Source: Hydrogenophaga sp. RAC07
Lineage (GTDB): Bacteria > Pseudomonadota > Gammaproteobacteria > Burkholderiales > Burkholderiaceae_C
DNA length: 64,000 bases
NCBI RefSeq assembly: GCF_001713375.1
Contig: NZ_CP016449.1
Span: forward strand, 4,569,501 to 4,633,500
Reading direction: 5' to 3'
The notes under the pieces are model-generated. The model did not search any database and was not told where the DNA came from. It was given only the letters and a program-made list of their open reading frames with translations. The first letter of the stretch is position 1. Every line of letters begins with the position of its first letter. This document shows, in pieces, positions 33,881 through 41,306 of the stretch. Made by a program: the position numbers and the translations under genes.

Positions 33881-34174
33881 TCACAGGTGGGCCTTCTGCT
33901 CCGGAATGGCCTTCGTCGGATCCTTGAGCAAGCGGGTCACGAACTCCGCCAGATAGAGCTCGGCCACATTACGTGTGTGCCCGACTACCGCCGGCACGGC
34001 CTGGATCATGAAATAGCTGGCGTGTGAGAAAAAGCCCACGCCGCGCTGCGCCGGAGAGTGGTTGCCATGGACATCGAGGAACTCGTAGGAGTCGTCGTCG
34101 GCGAGAAAGAAGGTGTTCTCGTCCTTGGGGTCGGGCGCGTCCTGGTCCTGGATGGTCAATTGAACCGATGCCAT
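33881..34174 (-). CDS. Hypothetical protein, perhaps a fragment
   Basis: A 97-residue reading frame with convincing composition (FFLADDDSYEFLDVHGN; GFFSHASYFMIQAVPAVVGH). I do not recognise the family. The frame remains open for some codons before the ATG, and it overlaps a decayed AraC gene, so it may be the C-terminal end of a longer, damaged protein. Confidence 0.5.
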   Translation of the reverse strand: MASVQLTIQDQDAPDPKDENTFFLADDDSYEFLDVHGNHSPAQRGVGFFSHASYFMIQAVPAVVGHTRNVAELYLAEFVTRLLKDPTKAIPEQKAHL

Positions 34175-34449
34175 GTCCGACTGCGTGAGTTCCGACGCGT
34201 CCAGGCGTACATCTGTCCCGGCTGTTCCGCACCGAGCCGGTTCCCTTGTCGCGCTGGATCTGGAAGCAGCGGCTTGACGCCTGCCGACGAGATCTGGCCG
34301 ACCCGCGATGGCGTGAGCAGGGCATCTCCGACATCGCTTTTTCCTGGGGCTTCAACACCGCGGCCCATTTCAGTCGCAGCTTCCGTGAAGAGTACGGCGT
34401 GTCGCCTCGTGAATGGCGACACGGCGTGCTGCCCGGCGCGCGCGCATGA
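34170..34449 (+). pseudogene. AraC-family regulator remnant with internal deletion
   Basis: Two reading frames give pieces of one AraC-type DNA-binding domain. RLREFRRVQAYI is read in one frame and then breaks off. LSRLFRTEPVPLSRWIWKQR, then LDACRRDL and DIAFSWGFNTAAHFSRSFRE, then EYGVSPREWR are read in the next frame to the stop at 34449. The first helix-turn-helix and the sensor domain are missing. A terminator follows. Confidence 0.82.
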
Positions 34450-34477
34450 AAAAAGCCGGTCATTGACCGGCCTTTTC
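34449..34477. terminator. Terminator between the AraC remnant and cytochrome c5 gene
   Basis: AAAAAAGCCGGTC and GACCGGCCTTTTC flank a three-base loop; it could work in both directions for the convergent genes. Confidence 0.8.
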
Positions 34478-34505
34478 ATTCGCCCCAGACAGGGCCGCGA
34501 CAGAT

Positions 34506-35354
34506 TTACTTCACCGCGTCGAGCATGTACTGGACCGCCATCTTGATGTCGGCGTCGGACGCAGCCGAGCCGCCCTTGGGCGGCATGGCGCCCTTGCCCT
34601 TGATCACGCTGGCCGTCAGACCGTCAAGGCCCAACGCCACGCGGGGAGCCCAGGCAGCCTTGTCTGCAAACTTGGGTGCACCTGCGACGCCGGCCACATG
34701 GCAGACGGCACAAGCTTGTTTGTAGAGCGCTTCACCGGCACCAGCGGCCACCATGGCGGCGGGAGCTGGTGCAGCAGGTGCCGCTGCTGCCACCGGCGCA
34801 GCGGCCACGACGGCGGCAGGTGCTTCTGCGGCCGGGGCCGATGCCGCAGCGGCTGCTGGAGCAGCCGCCTCAGGCACGGCGAACTTGCCCCCGGCGGCGT
34901 TGGCCAGATGCACCACAGCACGACCCAGCTCTTCGTCGCGGTATGCGCCACCACCTTGAGCGCCCATGGCGCCCTTGCCTTTGAGCACGGAGGTCAGCAG
35001 CGCCTCGTAACCAGTGGCGATGCGGGGCGCCCAGGCCGCCGCGTCACCGAACTTCGGCGCACCGGCCACACCTGCAGCATGGCAGGCGACGCACTGGGCG
35101 GCGTAAACGGCCTCACCCGATGCAAGCGGCCGGTTGGCGTCGCGCAGTTCCACGGTGCCCACGCGCTGGATGCGTTGTGCGACCGCGAGCTCGGGATCGG
35201 CCGCGCCCATGGCGGGCTTGTCGCCCGAGGTCACGGTGTAAACCAGCCCGATGATGATGAAGATGGGAGCGACAAATGCAAAGAACGACGTCCACAGCAA
35301 CTGCGAAGGTGTCTTGATCGGGCCGGTGTGGTGTTCGTGCTCGTGGTCGCTCAT
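34506..35354 (-). CDS. Di-heme cytochrome c5 family protein
   Basis: A 282-residue membrane-anchored cytochrome c. One N-terminal membrane helix (LLWTSFFAFVAPIFIIIGLV) is followed by two similar heme domains with sites CVACH and CAVCH and likely methionine ligands in GKGAMGAQGG and GKGAMPPKGG, separated by a 50-residue Ala/Pro linker. Cytochromes of this layout carry electrons in the periplasm toward oxidases. The two domains look like an internal duplication. Confidence 0.94.
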   Translation of the reverse strand: MSDHEHEHHTGPIKTPSQLLWTSFFAFVAPIFIIIGLVYTVTSGDKPAMGAADPELAVAQRIQRVGTVELRDANRPLASGEAVYAAQCVACHAAGVAGAPKFGDAAAWAPRIATGYEALLTSVLKGKGAMGAQGGGAYRDEELGRAVVHLANAAGGKFAVPEAAAPAAAAASAPAAEAPAAVVAAAPVAAAAPAAPAPAAMVAAGAGEALYKQACAVCHVAGVAGAPKFADKAAWAPRVALGLDGLTASVIKGKGAMPPKGGSAASDADIKMAVQYMLDAVK

Positions 35355-35480
35355 GGTGTCCTCAAGGGATGGCGGAGCAGGTCAATGCAATGACAGCTCA
35401 GCCCGTAAAGAAGGGTTCTGGAACAGCCTTCGATTATAGCCAAGGCCCTCTGACCGGGGCTGTCGAAAGCCCCTCGCTGA

Positions 35481-35486
35481 TAGAAT
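35481..35486 (+). promoter_or_regulatory. Possible -10 element of the tRNA-Arg array
   Basis: TAGAAT lies 11 bases before the first tRNA-half repeat. A weak -35 (CTGTCG) sits 15 bases upstream. If used, the transcript would include all three half-copies and then the intact tRNA. Confidence 0.35.
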
Positions 35487-35496
35487 GAAAGCGGTT

Positions 35497-35779
35497 GCGG
35501 CCGCAGCTCGGTGGATAGAGTGGCGGCCTCCGAAGGCTGTCGCCATCGGAGCAAAAACGCGACAGGTAGACTCTTGGTCTCCAAACAGCATGCGGCTGTA
35601 GCTCAGTGGATAGAGTATCGGCCTCCGAAGGCTGTCGTCATCGGCGAAAAACGCAACAGGTAGACTCTTGGTCTCCAAACAGCATGCGGCTGTAGCTCAG
35701 TGGATAGAGTATCGGCCTCCGAAGGCTGTCGTCATCGGCGAAAAACGCAACAGGTAGACTCTTGGTCTCCAAACAGCAT
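35497..35779 (+). repeat. Three tandem copies of a 94-base unit with the 5' half of tRNA-Arg
   Basis: Units start at 35497 (95 bases, diverged), 35592 and 35686 (94 bases each, identical to each other). Each begins with the first 39 bases of the tRNA-Arg that follows at 35780, through the anticodon loop, then switches to an unrelated 55-base tail containing AGACTCTTGGTCT and ending CCAAACAGCAT directly before the next unit. Units 2 and 3 match the intact tRNA over those 39 bases exactly; unit 1 differs at several positions. None can form the tRNA 3' half. Confidence 0.93.
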
Positions 35780-35855
35780 GCGGCTGTAGCTCAGTGGATA
35801 GAGTATCGGCCTCCGAAGCCGAGGGTCGTGGGTTCGATCCCCGCCAGCCGCACCA
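35780..35855 (+). tRNA. tRNA-Arg (anticodon CCG)
   Basis: A 76-base cloverleaf including an encoded CCA. Acceptor stem GCGGCTG/CAGCCGC, anticodon loop CTCCGAA with CCG (codon CGG), T-loop TTCGATC. It follows the tandem half-copies and marks the left edge of an accessory region, as tRNA genes often serve as integration targets. Confidence 0.95.
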
Positions 35856-36523
35856 AGCCTCGTATACCGAGCAAGTGCCTGCACACATCGTGCGAAACAC
35901 ATCATCTTTCGCTGTAACTCAATCCCACGGATTGAGGCACACCGCACTGATGGACCAATAGTCGGGACTCGTCTGCTGAGAAAAGCCTGTGCCCGATGTG
36001 TGCCTTGCTTGTGCCGCGCCCACCCCCTCGGTGCTACTCGGTTAGTTGAAAGCGACCCTTGCCCTTGTGCCGTTCCATGGGCGAGTGAGGTACTAGTACC
36101 CTCGCTGTCGTTGACTTGCTAAATCTGTGGGGCTGATTTGCAGCGATTGCCGTCATCCGGCCAGAGCGGCCGAATTCACGCTCGCGGCCGAAAACCGGAC
36201 ATTGATCTGCTCGGCGCTCGGTCCGTCGAACCGCAGGGCGGAGGAGCGCTGCTGCGATAGGCGCATTCGCGCAATCGCCCCATCTGAGAAACTCGCGCCG
36301 CGCCGCGCCATTGCAAACCGGATACCGGGCATTCGCGAAAGCCGACAATGCACACCAACAAAACCCTCGGGTAGCCAGACCAGCTTCGGGTTTCAGAAAA
36401 CGGCTGTCCAAAGGGGCCGTGCGTTAGTAGAACCTTGGATGGCGGCGGCTCCGCGCGGGCCGACAATGCTAAGGCGGCGTCGCACCCGCCAGATGCCGCT
36501 GTTGATACGGGAGTTAGAAAAGA
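35856..36523. other. Gene-free stretch between tRNA-Arg and the helicase gene
   Basis: No convincing gene is seen. Short open frames at 36034-36411 (minus) and 36127-36609 (plus) have no family-like features. An 8-base inverted repeat CTCAATCC/GGATTGAG is at 35918-35936, without a T run. Variants of GCCGACAATG/CCGGACATTG recur at about 36195, 36342 and 36459. No integrase and no second copy of the tRNA 3' end is visible. The sequence TGTTGATACG at 36500-36509 recurs in the 41.25-kb promoter. Confidence 0.6.
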
Positions 36524-39500
36524 ATGAAACGATCAGACCTGGACATCGCCGATCCTTCGAGCACCGACATGTCCCACCTCGGCGGCACCTGCTGTTTACC
36601 GGCCACTAAAGGAACCGTCGAAGAGCAATACTTCGAGCAAGCCATGACGGCTCTGATGAGCCAAAAGTTTTGGACAGCGGCTGCCGAGTCAAGCTCATAC
36701 CGGCCGATGGATGGCCTCTGGGCGCCCCAGCGTCGTGCTGTGGGAACGGCAGTCGCCTATCTTGGCGCCGTCGAGGGAACGGGCCCCACGGAGTCTGCGC
36801 TCATCAAGATGCCCACTGGAACGGGCAAGTCCGGAGTGATCGCCACCTTGGCGTGCGCGCTTCCAAAGGTCCGCAGGACGTTGATCATCACCCCACGGAG
36901 AGCACTCGTTGACCAGATGCTGAAGGACGTCCATTGGAGATTCTGGAAGCACTTTGGCCTGGTGTACGGCAATTCGGGGCTGAGCAAGATCAACCCTGGT
37001 GGCGCCGAGCCAAAGGACTCGCAGATGGCAGCCGATGGCGTCATGAGGCTGTTGCCCTCGATGACATCGGCCTTGTGCGCCTATCCTAAGGGTCAGCGGC
37101 TGATCGTAGTGGGCACGTTCAGTGCACTGGCCCAGATCCTTCGTCCTCCACGCCCAGCGCATCGGCTGACTGGTGCCTACCCGAACGAGCGCGAGGAAAG
37201 CCCGGCTGACGCACCCAGATCGGCTGAATGGAAACAGACTGATGCTGACCTGGTCCGAGCCGTGCTTGCCGACTTCGACCTTGTCATCGTTGATGAGGGG
37301 CACTATGAGCCCGCATTCGTCTGGTCACAGTGCATTCGTGCCCTGGCACGCCCCACGGTGCTGTTCAGCGCAACGCCGTACCGCAATGACTTCAAATACT
37401 TTCAGGTGCGCGGCAACTACGCGTTCAATCTTGGTTACGAAGAGGCTACGAGCCATCACCTGATCCGGCGCGTCGGATTCGCCGATGCCAAGCATCTTCC
37501 CAGGGCCGGCTGCAGTCCCTCCGATTTTGCCGCTGCACTCATCGGATTCAAAGACAAGGTCCTTGACAAGCAGCACTGGCCTACCGGGCTCGGCATCAGG
37601 CGAGTGATCGTCCGCTGTGCCAACCATGAGTCTCTGCAACGAATGCGCGACGCGCTCAGCACCTTAGGTCGCAAGGCGGTGCTGATCCATGACAAGGTGC
37701 TGCACGACGACGTAAAGAAGCTGGAGTTCCAAACGGTGAAACCGGCCTTGGACGCGGCCGAGACCGCGCCCGTTGAATATTGGCTCCACCAATGGAAGCT
37801 CCTGGAGGGCGTGGACAACAGCACCTTCGCCGCCGTCGCGATCTATGAGGCGTTCACCGCTTCACGGGCGACCATCCAGCAATTCGGCCGCATCATCCGG
37901 GTGCTTGACCGCCACGCACCCAGCAAGGAGGTTGCAACGGTCTTCGCCAGCGCAGACATCCAAGCCGACGCTCAGGCCCGCTTTGATCGATACACCCGCT
38001 ATGAAAAGCACTTTGCCAACAATCCAAGACGAGCTCTCGAGCAAGAGTCGAACCTACCCGCGCTTCTTTTGGAGAACGTGGCGCCCTATCAGTATCTGGC
38101 AGGCGACTTCCGAGAGCGCGTCCCGCTGGACGACCCCTACGAAGTTCCAAAATTCGCCGATTTCGCAGTCCCGCTGAGAACGTCGATCTATCGGTACTCC
38201 GGCCGCGCCACTCTCGACGAATTGGCGAAGTTCTGTGCCGACGCCATGCAACTCGAGGACCGGTATCACGTGACGATCCTCCAGCCCGGCGCTGCAGAGG
38301 CCAATTCAGTCCGGTTGATCCACTACCTGACTTGTAAGAACTCGGAGCTCCTGATCAAACACTCGCTACCCATCTGGGGCTTGGGCGTGATGGTCATCGC
38401 CCAGATCGGCCAGCGGGTGTTCATCTTGGATACCGAAGGGATTGTGATCGAGCTGGATGCTCTCGGGTTTGAGCCAGAGTCGGTGGAGCATCTGCAGCGC
38501 CTGATCCCGGCGAACCAGACTGACGTCGCATCCAGGGTGTCACAGGCGTCCGCCATTGGCTTGGACCTCTCGGAGACTGCGGTTCGCTCCATCACGGCCC
38601 GGATGCACGATTTTGCCACCGGCTTCTTTGATCTCTCGCAGAACAGCCAGGCGCTGCATTCAGTGCGAGCATCCATGCGGCTGCAAAACACGCCTGTGAC
38701 CCGCTACCTGTCAATCGACCGAGCCAGTGTTTCCGACTACAGCGCCCGCACCCAGCGGCGTTCGGTGAACGAGTACTTTTTGTGGCTCCAATTCTTGGCC
38801 GAGATCCTTGACTCGAACGATCCTGTCAGCGGCGTGTTTGACCGGTTCGCGCGTTCCGTGGCTGCACCTGCGGTCCAGGATGCAGAGCCGATGAACGTCC
38901 TTTTCGACTTCTACGATCTGTTGGACAACGCCGTCGAAACGGCAGGCTGGAATGCTGCTAAATGCGAGTCACTTCGACAAGCGGAAACCTGTGTGGACGT
39001 TGACAGCTCAGGAAAGTTCACCTTGGACGTCGCCGGCGAGACCTTGAGCGGGAGGATCATGTACACGGTCACTGGCAATGTCCGGCCCAAAGGGCGGTAC
39101 GACATCGAATCGCCAGAACTCGACGCGTTCGTCAGAGACCCGAACGCGCCATCGACAGAGCCCGCGTCATTGGTACGCGCTCTTAACAGGGAGCAGGCAT
39201 TTCGGGTCATACCGAGCGGGTCGGATCTCACGTATGCCAAACGGCTGTTCTACCGTACGGGATTGGACATCGCCGCCATTGCCAAAGGCCGTGAGGAAGG
39301 GTCACCTCTGGAGAGGCTGAGGCCTTCACCATGGCTTGAGCAAGTCACATCTGAAAAGGGGGGCGGCACGGCGGCGCAATGGGTGGCGAATTCGGTATTC
39401 GGCGGCATGTTCGCGGAGTTCGGTCTCTCAAAACATGGTGCGCCTTCGACGGCCAAAAAACGGCCGCTGCGTATCTTGGATCCGGAGCTCTTTCAGGAAA

Positions 39501-40015
39501 TCCAGACGTTTGATACGCTGGTGTGTGACGACGGCGGGCAGGAGCAGGCGGATTTCATGTGCATGGGTGAATCTCCAAGGCGCGTGGTGTTCGTTCACGC
39601 CAAAGTTAACAGCAGCCAGATGAGCGTGAGCGCGATGCAGATCGTTGGACGACAAGCCATGGCATCCCTTGCATTCATGGCCCGAGGCGCACGACTTTTG
39701 GACCGAACTGCCTGGTGGCAATCGCCATGGTCGACAGACGATCACATGCAAGTTCCTCATCGCTTGCTGAAATCCGCGACACCTGACCTCGCGACCACAT
39801 GGAACGAGATCAAGCGCGGAATCCAATCCGCTCAATACGCCAAGGAGATCTGGATTTTCGCTGGCCGCACTCTCAGCAAGGCAGAGCTCGTAAGGCAGCT
39901 CACTCGTCCAAGTGGCCCGACGCCTCTATCTCTGCAAATGATGTACTTCCTGGGGGCGCTTCAGACGTCGGCAGCGAGAGCGAACGTTGCCATGCGAGTC
40001 TTCTGTTCCAACTAA
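36524..40015 (+). CDS. Large SF2 DEAD/DEAH-type helicase with possible nuclease-like C-terminus
   Basis: A 1163-residue protein. The helicase motifs are clear: Walker A PTGTGKSG (residues 97-104), DEGH (257-260), SAT (282-284) and QFGRIIR (about 453-459), as in restriction and repair helicases. The 500 residues after about 640 match no family I can name. Near residues 1000-1030 the pattern CDDGGQEQADFM then VVFVHAKV resembles the D...(E/H)xK arrangement of PD-(D/E)XK nucleases, with histidine in place of glutamate; this is tentative. No methylase or specificity gene is nearby, so it is not an ordinary restriction enzyme. First gene of the island. Confidence 0.85.
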   Translation: MKRSDLDIADPSSTDMSHLGGTCCLPATKGTVEEQYFEQAMTALMSQKFWTAAAESSSYRPMDGLWAPQRRAVGTAVAYLGAVEGTGPTESALIKMPTGTGKSGVIATLACALPKVRRTLIITPRRALVDQMLKDVHWRFWKHFGLVYGNSGLSKINPGGAEPKDSQMAADGVMRLLPSMTSALCAYPKGQRLIVVGTFSALAQILRPPRPAHRLTGAYPNEREESPADAPRSAEWKQTDADLVRAVLADFDLVIVDEGHYEPAFVWSQCIRALARPTVLFSATPYRNDFKYFQVRGNYAFNLGYEEATSHHLIRRVGFADAKHLPRAGCSPSDFAAALIGFKDKVLDKQHWPTGLGIRRVIVRCANHESLQRMRDALSTLGRKAVLIHDKVLHDDVKKLEFQTVKPALDAAETAPVEYWLHQWKLLEGVDNSTFAAVAIYEAFTASRATIQQFGRIIRVLDRHAPSKEVATVFASADIQADAQARFDRYTRYEKHFANNPRRALEQESNLPALLLENVAPYQYLAGDFRERVPLDDPYEVPKFADFAVPLRTSIYRYSGRATLDELAKFCADAMQLEDRYHVTILQPGAAEANSVRLIHYLTCKNSELLIKHSLPIWGLGVMVIAQIGQRVFILDTEGIVIELDALGFEPESVEHLQRLIPANQTDVASRVSQASAIGLDLSETAVRSITARMHDFATGFFDLSQNSQALHSVRASMRLQNTPVTRYLSIDRASVSDYSARTQRRSVNEYFLWLQFLAEILDSNDPVSGVFDRFARSVAAPAVQDAEPMNVLFDFYDLLDNAVETAGWNAAKCESLRQAETCVDVDSSGKFTLDVAGETLSGRIMYTVTGNVRPKGRYDIESPELDAFVRDPNAPSTEPASLVRALNREQAFRVIPSGSDLTYAKRLFYRTGLDIAAIAKGREEGSPLERLRPSPWLEQVTSEKGGGTAAQWVANSVFGGMFAEFGLSKHGAPSTAKKRPLRILDPELFQEIQTFDTLVCDDGGQEQADFMCMGESPRRVVFVHAKVNSSQMSVSAMQIVGRQAMASLAFMARGARLLDRTAWWQSPWSTDDHMQVPHRLLKSATPDLATTWNEIKRGIQSAQYAKEIWIFAGRTLSKAELVRQLTRPSGPTPLSLQMMYFLGALQTSAARANVAMRVFCSN

Positions 40016-40218
40016 TGTCTGGCAGCCATCAGCGTGTACCTACCGGTCGGAGCCGCCAAGGGCTACGACTGCCAACAATCGAAGCAGCCCTTCCTGTCGC
40101 CAGCGACGAACGACGGCTACCAGTCTGAAACGGGCGGAGGCCAAAGCCAGCCAGGGATCCGGGCGCCATAGGACAAGCCGCCGGCGGCTGGGTTAACTCC
40201 TGAAGTTTGCTCGGTCGG

Positions 40219-41235
40219 TCACGGATACAGGATGTGGGGGCTACCCGCATAGCGCTGGGCTTCGGTCAATTCCTGGGTTTTCAAGCCATACCCGCGCATC
40301 AGCCAGCGCGAGGTGCCGCCGGGATCTCCGCCAACCTCTGCCCTTCCGTGAAGTGCCGTGCGATTGCTCAGGATGAGAAGGTCCCCAGGCTGCAGCACGA
40401 CGTGCGTCGCGGCACCCGCACAAGCCGCATTGAGCGCTTCGACTGCAGCTTCGCTGTCCTCGCCGAGGGTGTCGACGCTGCTGTGGCTATAGCGGATCCA
40501 AGTACCTTCACCGGTTTCGAGCAGGACTTCGACGTCCACCTCGACCAATTCTTCGCCGAGCACGCGTTTCGTGCCGGTGATGAAAGTTTTTTGCGAACGA
40601 ACACTGAACTGGCGCGTCTTCAGCTCCGCCACGTGGTCAGGGGTCAGCGCGGCGACCAGGGCCGGAACCGGCATGACGATGGTCGGCACCCCATCGGGAT
40701 TGCGCAGGGCCGCCAGACACACTGCGTCCGGGGAGGGGGCGATGTTGGGAAACGAGGCCGATCTGTAGCCACGCACGGGAAAGCTCACGGCGTCGGTGTG
40801 CCCGTGCATGCTCTTGCGGGACTTATCCGCGAACACGCCTTCTCCAGGCAATGTTACCAAGTTGACAAACAATTCGCCGCTGTTCTCGCTGCCATAGGAA
40901 ACGGCCTCGAGCTCCAAGAGTCCGATGATCGCAAGCATGGCGGCTCGCCCCGTGATCGTGCCCGGGCAGGACGGGATCGGGAAAAAGGCCTCCGGCGTCG
41001 CATCCAGTTCTGCCGGGTCGAATACGCCCATCAGCCTGAGGAAGCCGGCTTGGTGCAGGTGGGCCCACGGGTCTCCCAGGTCCGCCGGTTCCACGCGGCC
41101 CCGCACGGCCGACGCTAGCTGTGGCGCCAGCTCGGCGGGGTTTGCCAATTCCGCACAGGCGGCATCTAACCCGCGTGCAGCCGCCCACTCAGATACGACC
41201 TCCCTGATCGCGCCGGAAACCATCAGTAACTCCAT
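40219..41235 (-). CDS. Clavaminate synthase-like Fe(II)/2-oxoglutarate oxygenase
   Basis: A 338-residue protein. The iron-binding facial triad is visible: H146 and D148 in MHGHTDAVSF, and H296 in NRTALHGRAEV; R310 or R314 in SRWLMRGYG would bind 2-oxoglutarate. This is the TauD/clavaminate synthase pattern, shared with amino-acid hydroxylases such as asparagine and arginine oxygenases. The substrate is unknown. It is convergent with the helicase gene and divergent from the defence-like operon, sharing a 71-base promoter region with it. Confidence 0.85.
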   Translation of the reverse strand: MELLMVSGAIREVVSEWAAARGLDAACAELANPAELAPQLASAVRGRVEPADLGDPWAHLHQAGFLRLMGVFDPAELDATPEAFFPIPSCPGTITGRAAMLAIIGLLELEAVSYGSENSGELFVNLVTLPGEGVFADKSRKSMHGHTDAVSFPVRGYRSASFPNIAPSPDAVCLAALRNPDGVPTIVMPVPALVAALTPDHVAELKTRQFSVRSQKTFITGTKRVLGEELVEVDVEVLLETGEGTWIRYSHSSVDTLGEDSEAAVEALNAACAGAATHVVLQPGDLLILSNRTALHGRAEVGGDPGGTSRWLMRGYGLKTQELTEAQRYAGSPHILYP

Positions 41236-41244
41236 GCCCAGGCG

Positions 41245-41273
41245 TTGATATATTGTTGATACGCGGCTATAGT
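41245..41273 (+). promoter_or_regulatory. Rightward promoter of the ExoVII/UvrD operon
   Basis: TTGATA (41245-41250) and TATAGT (41268-41273) with a 17-base spacer. A second TTGATA (41256-41261) lies 11 bases after the first, about one helical turn, which could be an operator half-site pair. The transcript would start near 41280, before the ATG at 41307. Confidence 0.72.
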
Positions 41274-41296
41274 AGCTCTAACTGGCACAAAGTCAA
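41269..41296 (-). promoter_or_regulatory. Leftward promoter of the oxygenase gene, overlapping the rightward one
   Basis: On the minus strand, TTGACT (41296-41291) and TACTAT (41274-41269) are 16 bases apart. Its -10 covers the same base pairs as the rightward TATAGT, so the two promoters would be mutually linked. Predicted leader about 27 bases to the oxygenase ATG. Confidence 0.6.
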
Positions 41297-41306
41297 TGGA
41301 GTGGTG

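Noticed and set aside
35497..35779. Tandem repeats considered as a CRISPR array
   Set aside because: The units follow each other without spacers, are 94-95 bases long and begin with a tRNA sequence; no cas genes are present.
35351..35947. Leftward open frames over the tRNA array, some beginning METKSLPV and one reading GDRTHDPRLRRPILYPLSYS
   Set aside because: These are translations of the antisense strand of tRNA-Arg and its half-copies, a well-known source of false proteins; they repeat with the 94-base unit.
36034..36609. Two opposite-strand frames before the helicase gene
   Set aside because: Neither has a ribosome site, signal or family pattern, and they overlap each other with typical non-coding composition.
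36524..41235. A classical restriction-modification system
   Set aside because: The helicase resembles restriction helicases, but no methyltransferase or specificity subunit is encoded nearby.
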